DNA of 64,000 bases from Sabethes cyaneus (lineage: Eukaryota; Arthropoda; Insecta; Diptera; Culicidae), in NCBI RefSeq assembly GCF_943734655.1, contig NC_071355.1:218015027-218079026 (forward strand), in the 5' to 3' direction. Made by a program: the position numbers and the translations under genes. Positions within the stretch are counted from its first letter, which is position 1; each line of letters starts with the position of its first letter. Positions 55,640-64,000 of the stretch are shown here, in pieces. The notes below the pieces were generated by a model. That model ran no database searches. It had not been told where the DNA came from and saw only the letters and a program-made list of their open reading frames with translations.

Positions 55640-56290
55640 GAAAACTAGATTAATGGAAATCGGAATAATTACCTAGCACCACGTTCGCTGTATCTGGACA
55701 AGTTTTGGGGGACTCCCGGGAACAACCAGACAAGTTCCCCTGGCCAGTTTCGTCTATGAACAAACACTTATCGTGCGACACCCTAAATGACATTAGAATT
55801 CATAAACCAGATCAATGGAAACCAAATCTGCTATCGAGGGTCACGTTGGTTGGTAGCGTTGAGGAACTCCCGGAAACTCTAGGAAATGGCCAGTTTCGAA
55901 CATGAACAAAAACTCATCATACGACATCTTAAATCACACTAAAACTTTTAAAATAGATTCCTGAGAACCAAATTAAGTACCTAGGGTCACAATCGCCAAT
56001 TATGGACATGGTTTTATTATAAAAATGTGTTATTGTACTTCCCTAGGGGTCCCCGGAGTCCCAAGAACCTGTTCCGATATGATCACCGTGACCCTAGATA
56101 GAAGATTTGGCTTCCATTGATCTAGTTTTTTAATTCTAGTGTGATTTAAAGGGTCGCACGACAAGTTTTTCTTCATGTGTGGAGCAGAAAGTTTTCCTGG
56201 GTGTTTCCAGGAGTCCTCGGAATTCGACTAAATATAACCAATGTGGTGCTAGGTAATTGATCTGACTTCCATTCATCTAGTCTCTAAACT
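55640..56290. repeat. Foldback repeat built of about 155-bp units
   Basis: On the left, units start near 55651 (GATTAATGGAAATCGG), 55811 (GATCAATGGAAACCAAATCT) and 55956 (diverged). On the right the same units are inverted (AGATTTGGCTTCCATTGATC near 56105; CTTCCATTCATCTAGTC near 56265). Shared words are CTAGCACCAC, GAGGGTCACG, CGTGCGAC and TAAATCACACTA. The centre lies near 55985-56050. No coding capacity; class unknown. Confidence 0.75.
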
Positions 56291-56337
56291 TTAACGAAAT
56301 TTGAGGTGTCGCATGATAAATTCTACAACTATTTATT

Positions 56338-57180
56338 ACTAACTACAAGAAAGGTGGTAAGCTGGATGAGAACTGTGAGAACTAGCGAGTACCGGCTACA
56401 AAGTGGTTTTCCAAACCATCTTCCGTTGACTGTCGCCAATAGCTCATAAAGTAGTGGGAAGTCGGCTTAATGGAGGGTCGGTTCACAACGGACCAAATCT
56501 TTTCCCTGTGACAGATCCTCCAGAAGTGCCGCGAATTCCGAGTGCCCAGGCCTATCACATATTCGTTGATTTTAAAGCTGCATATGATTGTGTAAACCGA
56601 CAAAAGCTATGGAAATTTTAGACGAAAACTGCTTTCCGGGTAAGCTTACTGGACTTATTATGACCACCATGAATAAGATCCAGTGCTGTGAGAGAATTTC
56701 GGGTGGACTGATGCATTCAAATCTAACAGTAAACTTCGACAGGGAAATGGTCTCTCCTGCCTGCTATTAAACATTGCGCTTGAAGGTGTTCTAAGACGAG
56801 CGACGAGCGAAATAGGGGCCCGATTTTCATGAAATCTAGTCAATTTATCTGACGACGTGGATGCTGTCGGCACAACATTTGAGGAAGTGAATGATCAATA
56901 TACCAGACTAAAAGACCCCTTAGACCGTACCGTGGCAATCGACGGGGATGAGTTTGAGGTAGTCGACGAGTTCGTAACCTTGGTTCACTGGCAACTAAGG
57001 ATACCAACTTCAGCTTTGAGATTATCATCGGAAATCATACGTATTATGGACTCCATAAACACTTGCGCTCGTACAAAGAACATATTGTATAAAACGGTAA
57101 TTAGACCGGTTGTCATCTACAGGCATGAAACGTGAACACCGCTAGAAGGGCACTCGACCAGCACACGGAGTTTTCGAACG
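56338..57180 (+). pseudogene. RTE-clade LINE (JAM1-like) RT relic
   Basis: Starts with TACAAGAAAGGTGGTAAGCTGG (YKKGGKLD), then a GSRL-like AGF block with FTTDQIF near 56490, FVDFKAAYDCVNRQKLW near 56565-56610, FPGKLTGLIMTTMNKIQCC near 56630-56690, a LLNIALEGVLRRA region near 56765-56805, and VAIDGDEFEVVDEFVTL near 56935-56980. The order and wording match the JAM1-like family at 33.5 kb, and this copy extends further toward the C-terminus. The FADD palm motif appears as LSDDVDAV near 56848. Many stops; dead. Confidence 0.85.
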
Positions 57181-57289
57181 ACTGATGCTAAGACACGCCA
57201 TGGACCAAATAAGATGGAAGAATTATGTACGGCCAACTGAGTAAGTAAGGTGCTCTCCCATATGCTGTCCAATAGACAGAGATCGTTAG

Positions 57290-58480
57290 CAGAATAATTC
57301 GACGGCGAGTACCAAGCTGTTTATCTTAAGGTTCGGGAGGGTCGCAGATGCTTACTCAGCTTCAGTTAGTTGACAAGTTCCGGGAATACAACTTGCTGGC
57401 TCATCATCTGTTTGTGAATCCTAAGGCGGTGTATGATTCAGCCAAACGAAATGAGCTGTGGCAGATTATGCTATAACATGGATTTCCGACGAAACTAATT
57501 TGTGCAAAGCTAGATGGCTCAAAATCATGCGTCAGAGTAGCGGGTAAGCCCTCAACTACTTTCTTGATGTTGGATGAACTGAAACAAGTCATGCACTTTC
57601 TAAACAGCTATTCAACATTGCCTTAGAAGGTGCACTATGAAGAGCAAACCTGGAAAGGAATGGGACTGAATGAAATCTCACATCTCGATATCATCCATAA
57701 ATTGTTAGAAGTTGCCTATAGGTCTTTTAAATTGGAAGCAGCGAAATTGGGGCTTATCATTAACACCGCCAAAACGAAGTATATGGTTGCTAGCAGGAAA
57801 CGTGGGAGTCCAAATAGTGTTGATGACGCGGTAGAGCTGGTTGAGGCACGCGTGGACAAATTCATATACCTTGATACGCTCATGGCATGTGATAACGATG
57901 AAAACCAAGAAGTAAAACGACAAATTGCAACCAAGAATCGGCGTTTCTGACGATAACATAGCCAGTTGGAGTCCCGTAGTTTACAAATTCGCACAAAACT
58001 GGCGCTCTACAGGACATTAATCCCCCCGGTGCGGTGGCCCTTTACTGACATGAATCATGGGGGCTGAAAAGAGACACTGATGAATCCTGCAAGTCGTACA
58101 CAGGAAGAAATTTCATGATAGAATATACTATATTAGAGGGTAAAAATAAGTAGACGCATCACAGTTTTAGCTAAAAAGATTTATGTTTAGCTTAAGCATT
58201 GTTTCGGCCAAAATTACTATGCGTTATCGCGATGCACAGTAAAAATAACAGAGTCGTCGTCAAAATTACCAGAATTTATCATGAAAGGTAGTAAAATTGA
58301 CTGAGAACATGTTGCTTGTACCAGAACCCTGGTAAAATCATGGTACTTTTTCATGGTATTTTCGAAAGCAAGCATTTTCAGGGAAATGATACCAGATACT
58401 ATGGTTCTCGTTTCAGTGTACGAGAAATACGTAGCAGTCGACAATCGTCTATCTCCTTGGTGGTAGAAGCAAAAAGAACA
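57290..58480 (+). pseudogene. RTE-clade LINE relic, second subfamily, split by a MITE
   Basis: From 57355: QLVDKFREYNLLAHHLFVNP, KAVYDSAKRNELWQIM (motif A region with the usual IDFKAAYDS altered to VNPKAVYDS), then FPTKLICAKLDGSKSCVRVAG; after a deletion of the palm, FKLEAAKLGLIINTAKTKYM near 57735, a DKFIYLDTLMACDNDENQE block near 57860, QIATKNRR near 57935, then LALYRTLIPPV and HESWGLKRDTDE near 58045-58085. The frame is cut by the element at 58099-58418 and seems to continue briefly after it. It shares its subfamily with the relic at 2370-2760. Confidence 0.82.
58099..58418. mobile_element. TA-flanked MITE inserted in an RTE relic, 320 bp
   Basis: Left end CACAGGAAGAAATTTCATGA; right end, inverted, CACTGAAACGAGAACCATAG. 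TA is present at 58097-58098 and 58419-58420, and the RTE sequence resumes directly after the right TA. Internal arms containing TCATGAT and ATCATGG are partly inverted. No coding capacity. Confidence 0.6.
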
Positions 58481-58584
58481 ATCATACAAAAAATAATTAC
58501 CGTCGGCGGGTGGAGCGTGTGTGTGTGCATACGAATGGTTAGACTGAAGGAACGAAAAATTTATGTGAGACTATCTAATGAAGG

Positions 58585-58763
58585 GTGTCGTGTAGTGATA
58601 GTTTAATTGTTAAAACACTCGGGCGCCAACCGAGAGAGTGTGGGTTAGAGTCCCACTTACCATTTGAACTACGCAATATAGTTTTGGCCACATATCAAAG
58701 TTGCTCAGTTTCATCCAGCCTACCATTCTTCCCACCAAACGTTCCTCCACTTTTATAAAATAC
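58585..58763 (+). mobile_element. tRNA-derived SINE, family 2, copy 2
   Basis: GTGATAGTTTAATTGTTAAA and GGGTTAGAGTCCCACTTACC are the tRNA-like boxes. The body CAATATAGTTTTGGCCACAT and tail CCATTCTTCCCACCAAACGT, TCCTCCACTTTTATAAAA match copy 1 at 47231-47402. Confidence 0.75.
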
Positions 58764-58769
58764 TTTCAG

Positions 58770-61380
58770 GTGGTTTTGGAATGAACCCCCGAGTCAATGC
58801 GTTATACGGTATTTTATGAATTTATATATGATCACATATGAAAGCATAATTTTCACTGTTTTCGACTAATGCGATGTTAAGAATGCAATAAATATTTGAA
58901 ATGAGTCAAAAAAACATGGTTATAAAACTCTTGCTCCCCCTTGCGGTATAATCCCAGTCCGTTATACTAGCAGTTTAAATGGTTTTTGATGTTTCAAATA
59001 TCTCATTACAAGTGCTGCGATGATCGATAAATTGCAAAGGGCATGTCAGATAATACCAAACAACCAGAGCTCTCAACAATTAGTTTCATTTTTTATTGCG
59101 CTCTGTAGGTATATCTATTCCATTGGATGGTTCGACATGGCGTGTTAGGAAATCGTTTAATTTGTTATTGCTGCTGTCATTTTTATTTCGACATCACAAC
59201 TTGAAGGCGGCTCTCATCGGTTCGCTGTCATGTTGTTTTGCGAACATGTGACAAACCGTTTCATTGGCCCCTATTTTCCATTTCCCCGTGGAATGAAACG
59301 CCGTACTCGAACTGTGCAACACTGATTTATTTATGTACAAATTACATGTTTTCGATGGGCGGTTTTGCCGCTCCAGCCAGCTCCCAGATGTCCCAGTTGT
59401 CCTCCGTCGTCGGCCCGGCATCGAAGGCGTAGAATTAGGCGGTTCTCAACGACCGACCGGTACGGTAGCGCTAACGGTAGCGGACTGCTGCTGCTGCTGC
59501 TGCCCTGGTGGGTAGCCAAAGTTAATGACACGAACATTGTGCTAGGGTGAGGATTTATGGCGTGTTTTGCTGATTGGTTTGCGTGCCCCCGTGTGACATG
59601 CAAATTATATACGGGAAATGAACATTTGGTGGGAAATTAAGTTGTGGATCTTTATGTTTGCAGTTTGTAATGTCAAAACTTGAGGAGAAAGAAACAAGGG
59701 GATAATGTCGCTGGTGTTTGAGTGAACCTTTGACAGAGTTTGACTTGGCTAAACAAATTTAAAATATTTTTTTATTATCTTCCCCTACTATAATATTAGT
59801 ACTAGAATTTGTGCACAACTAACAACCTACTCGGAGCATTTCATAAAGCAATAAACTCATTGAGAGGCATTAATCGATCAGTCAAGCCATGCATACTTGA
59901 ATCGTTTCATCTGACCTAACATGTAAGGAAACTTTGCATACCGTAATTACTGTTATAGCTATCGATTTTCTCCCTTTGAAGGCCGTTTACTTGTTCTTTG
60001 ATTCCCACTTGCCTTTCAATCAAGAAAAACAAACTGAGACTGTCGTTCACTGCGCTACGTGTTCAACAACAAGAATTTTCTATTTGCCACCTCCGTCACA
60101 ACCACAACCGGAGCACGAACCGTTCCCATGGTCAATCCACTACAGAAAACTCTACTAACCAGGAAAGGGTACGTAAAGAATGAAATATGTTCAGTTTTAT
60201 TTTCAGTATCTGCCTGATCGCAGGGCTGGAACCTAACTTCCATAAGCTATTTATTGGTGCTCCGACACACATGTGAAGTGGACAGCTCGAAATGAATTTT
60301 ATTCCAGTACCACGTCCCACATAGACACATACGCAAACAGTAACATCTTTCAATGGTTGCTAGCCGGAGCTGGAGATCCTTCTCGGTTTCATTTAGCTAG
60401 GTATGCTGTAGACATCCTGTCGTATGTTAGTCTGTGAATTCAGAATGTAATTTACTCTCAAGAGTGAGCTTGGTTCCTCTCGGTTCAGCCTTGCACCAGA
60501 GCTTTCAAAACCTTTTAATTGGCATCTACTGCTGCTGGTTTGAGTAATTGTCGGAAAAAGCAGAATTTATGCGATTGTAAAAAAGCTGCCTACTTACCCA
60601 GGATCCGTTGCGTCGCGACGGTGGTGGCTTTCAACGCTAGCAGATTCCCACCGGCAATAACCGGCCGCATAATCCAGTTTAATTGCCTCCTTACAGTCAA
60701 AAACAAGGAGTAAAAGTTTCCGTTTTCGTTTAACTTCCCGTATCACTTGGGCCCCTTAGAAAGTATGGTTAACTGTGCCATCCTGTTTGGGTTTTATGAA
60801 TACCCGGCTTTCCCCCGGCTCAGGATCCCGGGCTGGTAGGTTTCTCCTTCTTGAGACAAGCACTGTAAAATAAGTAAGAGGACGATGTTTGCGCAATGCA
60901 TTGGATCTTTATGCCTGTACATAGTCGTAAAAACCGGGTGCAGATGTTATTCATTTGTTGTTTCGTTGGATTGAACGACGAGCAATTGAATTTCAACTAT
61001 TGCTGTGCGAGAGTGTTTTCGAATAGCACGGAAACGATTTTATTGTTACTTTCTTTATGTTTGGAAAATATAGCAATGTGTCGAACTGAGCAAGTGAGTT
61101 CGTTTTTCAATCAAATACAACAAATCATTTTTTTTAGTCGTTCAAAGTTGCTACTTGAGTGCAAGCTACATAGTTTTCCAATTAACTTATTGGCTTCTGT
61201 TTCTATGCGGTGTGCGAAACATATCGCCGTTCTCGATGGCTAGCGTACCCAAACTTAAACCAAACGTGGCGCACCTGACCTTTCTGAAGAATGTTTTGGT
61301 CTGAAAAAGCGGAGTAATCGTAGGATGCTGAATCTACTGTTAGTTACTACTAAAGTACCAACCGATTAGATTGAACACAG
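58770..61380. other. Unassigned non-coding DNA
   Basis: Contains a short CTG run (59487-59502) in a GC-richer patch at 59370-59520. Frames up to 115 codons (60896-61243) lack recognised motifs. No terminal repeats. Confidence 0.4.
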
Positions 61381-61384
61381 CAGA

Positions 61385-61865
61385 CTTTCTGATGCAACTG
61401 GACTTAAAATCAAGGTTGGAATTGGACTAGAAATTAGACTTGGAACTGGACCACAAATCAATGTGTAAATTGGACTTGAATACGGACTTCACGTAGAACA
61501 TTAGACTTGAATTTGGACTAACTTGGGCTTGAGGCTTTATCTGGACTTAAACTTAAAATTGGAGGTCAATATTGAACTAAAAATTGGAACTGAACTTGTC
61601 CTTGAAATTGGAAATAAATTGGATATTAATTGGACTTGAGAATAGACTTAAAATCACATTTCAAATTAGACTTGAGACTGAAATTCAATTTACACTGGAT
61701 TGAACTTGAAATCAAAGTTTAAATTAGACTTGAAATCGAACCTAAAATTGTAATTAGATTTCAAATTACACTTGAAACTGGGCTTCAAATCGGACATGAA
61801 ATTAAACTTGACATTGGGGATAAAGTTAAACTTAAATTTGGATTAAATTACACTTGAAATTTTAC
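61385..61865. repeat. Degenerate 12-bp minisatellite GGACTTGAAATT
   Basis: The words TTGGACTTGAAATT, TTGGACTTAAAATC, TTAGACTTGAAATC and similar follow one another for about 480 bases. The register is often kept at 12 or a multiple of 6, with many substitutions and small gaps. Confidence 0.85.
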
Positions 61866-61879
61866 GTCACTTTAATGTT

Positions 61880-64000
61880 CTAGTTTTTCTTTTTTCCAGC
61901 CCAACTTTTTATCAACTTTTGGTTTCGCTTTTTCTCCTTTTTTGTACCGTTTTCTTGGTTTTTGCTCTCATATCCCACCCGTGTTTCCTCTTTTTCTTTA
62001 GTTTTTCCCTTTTTTCCTGTCGGGTATTTGTTGTTTCAATGTTCCGTTCCTCTTCGTTTCCTGTTCCATTTTCTTATTTTTAGTCCGGTTTTTATTCATC
62101 CTTTTCATTAGTTTTTGTTATGTTCTTTTCCGTTTTCAGTCTTTTCTCTTGCCCCGTTTTTCCGTCTTTTCTGTCACGTTTATTCTGTGTTTGGCTATCT
62201 TTATTTACTTTCCCCTTCGGGTTTCCTTTTTTATCTCCCGTTTTTCCATCTATTATTTTATTCTATCACTCCACTTTTATCACTTTTTGGTTCTGCTTTT
62301 TCCCGTCATACTTTTTTCCCTTTTTTGTACCGTTTTTTTTGGTTTTTACTCTTTCTTTTCATCAGGTTTTCCTCTTTTTCTCTCATTTTCCATTTTTTTT
62401 CTGTCCCGTGTTTTATTATTCAGATTTTCTTCGTTTCCAATCTGGGTTTTCCTCAAGCTTTTCACTCGATTTTTGTTACGTTCTTTCCCGTATTCAGACT
62501 TTTCTCTGCTCTTTTTCCCTTCTTTCGTTTCCAATTTCAGTATTTTTTTAATTCTTTTTATCTTCTTTCCTTCTCGTCTTCATCTGCGACGTTTTCCTCA
62601 GTTTGATGCTTCGTTTTTCTGTCTTTCATTCATTCTATACATAACTTCCTTTTTTCATTTTCATCTAAGGTTTTCTTTTTTATCTCTCGTTTTTCATGTC
62701 TTATTCTATTACTCGTTTTACCTCTTTTCTGTTTCACTTTTTCTCTTTTCCAGCCCTTTTTATCCATTTTTGTTTCGTTATTGATCCTTTTATGTACTGT
62801 TTTCTTGGTTTTTGCTCTAAATTTCTATTCGTTTTTCCTCTTTTTCTCTTGTTTCCCTTTCCCGTGTTTCTTGTTTCATTGGTCCATTTTTCTTCCTTCT
62901 GTTTCCTGTTCCTTATTGTTTGTTCTGTTTTTCTTCATGATTTTCACTAGTTTTTTGTTATGTTCTTTCCCGTATTCAGCATTTTCTCTTCTCTATATCC
63001 CTTTTTTCGTTTCTGATTTTCGTAACTTCCAACTCATTTTATCCTTCTCGTTTTTTCGTTTTCGTCTGCGCCATTTTCCTCTTTCTGATGTCCCGTTTTT
63101 TTCCTTTCTTCTATTTGGCTCCCTTTTCCCATTTGCTCTCCAGTTTTTCTTCTATATTTCTCGTTTTTCGTCTCCCCAGTACCTGTTTCTGACCCATTCA
63201 AACATTTTTTTTGTTTCATCTTTCTACTTTTATATCCCGTTTGTTCTCTTTTTTTCCGTTCTCCACGTTTCCTCTAGCCATTCTTTACTTTTTTGGTTTT
63301 ACTTCTTTTCTGTTTCACTTATGCTTTCTTGCTTCGTTTTTCCTCTTTTCTGTCCCACCTTTTTTGTTATGTTTTTTTACTTTTCTGTTCAATGTTCACT
63401 GTTTTCTTTTTCCTATTTGTCATTTTTAGTCCCGGTTTGTTTTTCTCCCTTTTACCTCCTTTTCTATTTTTTCGTTTTTGTACGTTCCATTTCCGTTCTT
63501 CCTCTTATTATGTTTTCTATATTATTCCTTTCTTTTGCGTTGGCTTTTGTGTTCCTTAATTTTTCCTTTCCATTTTATTCTTTTTCTGTACTCGTTTCTT
63601 CTACTCCTACAGTTTCTCTTTTTTACCTGTTTTTTCTCCTTATATGGACAAATATTCTTCTTGTTTTCCTCGTTTTCTGTATCGTTTTTCTTTCTTCTCT
63701 CTTCCATTCTCCCTCCTTTTATCTTCCTTTGCTTCTTTTTAAAAAGACAAAATTCTGTCTGTTAGGGTCTCCCATTTTTTTGATTGCCTTTTTTCTTTTT
63801 TTATGTGCAATTTTCCCTCCCATTTTTTCTTTGCTTATTTTAATTATTTTCTCGGTCTTTCTCTCCTTTCTTTTCTCTGTCTTTCTCTATGACGTTTGTC
63901 TAGTTCCGTCTAGTCTGTCCCATTTTTCTCTTCTTCCTGTTATTCTTTTTTTTGTTTAGATTATAGTCACTTTAACCAGTTTTAGGTCATTCGTGACTTC
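61880..64000. repeat. Polypyrimidine low-complexity tract, about 2 kb
   Basis: The plus strand is almost only T and C with occasional CGTTT and TGTTTC words: recurrent TTTTTCTCTTTTT, TTCTGTCCCGTTTTT and CGTTTTTCCTCTTTT, spaced about 20-60 bases, suggest a decayed minisatellite. Frames of up to 392 codons rich in F, S and L are open in all plus frames as a consequence and should not be read as proteins. The tract reaches the last 50 bases of the window. Confidence 0.8.

Noticed and set aside
58074..58101. CTGATGAATCCTGCAAGTCG, similar to the hammerhead-like motif at 11.62 kb
   Set aside because: It lies in the RTE reading frame (KRDTDESCKS) and the downstream half comes from an inserted MITE.
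62115..63959. Long F/S/L-rich frames, up to 392 codons
   Set aside because: Pyrimidine-rich composition leaves few stop codons in plus frames; no domains and all frames are open alike.
1..64000. CRISPR arrays, operons, bacterial promoters or terminators
   Set aside because: The sequence is eukaryotic repeat DNA; the tandem arrays lack spacer-repeat organisation.

Overview
The window is eukaryotic, AT-rich, repeat-dense DNA from an insect, most probably a mosquito. The evidence is the set of mobile elements: RTE-clade LINEs resembling the mosquito JAM1 type, a BEL/Pao LTR element, a T1-like CR1 LINE, a DD37E-type mariner, tRNA-derived SINEs, and many short TIR elements (hAT 8-bp, Harbinger-like 3-bp, TTAA and TA target duplications). 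Genus is not resolved. I found no convincing host protein-coding gene, rRNA or functional tRNA, so the window is best read as intergenic or long-intron DNA.

Left part (1-16.3 kb): RTE LINE relics (0.66-2.76 kb), one carrying a 384-bp hAT hairpin; a SINE; BEL integrase relics at 7.2 and 7.95 kb; a 1,073-bp non-autonomous hAT (9.0-10.07 kb); a dispersed repeat with an internal tandem (10.43-11.47 kb); a TA-flanked MITE inside a hammerhead-like motif (11.62-11.85 kb); a 3,603-bp BEL/Pao element on the minus strand (12.04-15.64 kb) with near-identical LTRs and one long open frame for Gag, protease and the integrase zinc domain, but no reverse transcriptase or integrase core; then a 517-bp TA-flanked element.

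Middle (16.3-45 kb): a quiet 4.6 kb; a composite repeat (20.87-22.6 kb) with 15-bp and ~150-bp tandems; its second copy split by an 865-bp Harbinger-like element (23.9-24.8 kb); a TTAA-flanked element (25.4-26.2 kb); a mariner inserted into another mariner (30.96-32.65 kb); a degenerate JAM1-like RTE, a jockey-superfamily fragment and a second RTE 5' end (33.46-37.16 kb); another mariner relic; a Penelope-like 3' end with a GIY-YIG relic (38.2-39.1 kb); a 1,219-bp TTAA-flanked element with repeated GGGTACCCGGGTACCC palindromes (39.7-40.9 kb); and several short MITEs.

Right part (45-64 kb): a (CTTTTG)n array of about 0.5 kb followed by T-rich DNA; a SINE and a 459-bp TAA-flanked element; a CR1 LINE split by a 644-bp insert with a 25-bp target duplication (51.8-53.3 kb); a three-level nest of TIR element, second TIR element and SINE (53.99-55.45 kb); a foldback of ~155-bp units (55.6-56.3 kb); two more RTE relics, one holding a 320-bp TA-flanked element; a SINE; a 12-bp minisatellite; and 2 kb of polypyrimidine DNA to the end.

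No genes work together here in a pathway. The information is chronological: many insertions can be dated relative to one another by nesting, and the BEL element is among the youngest. All family calls come from motifs, terminal repeats and target duplications read by eye, without database searches.
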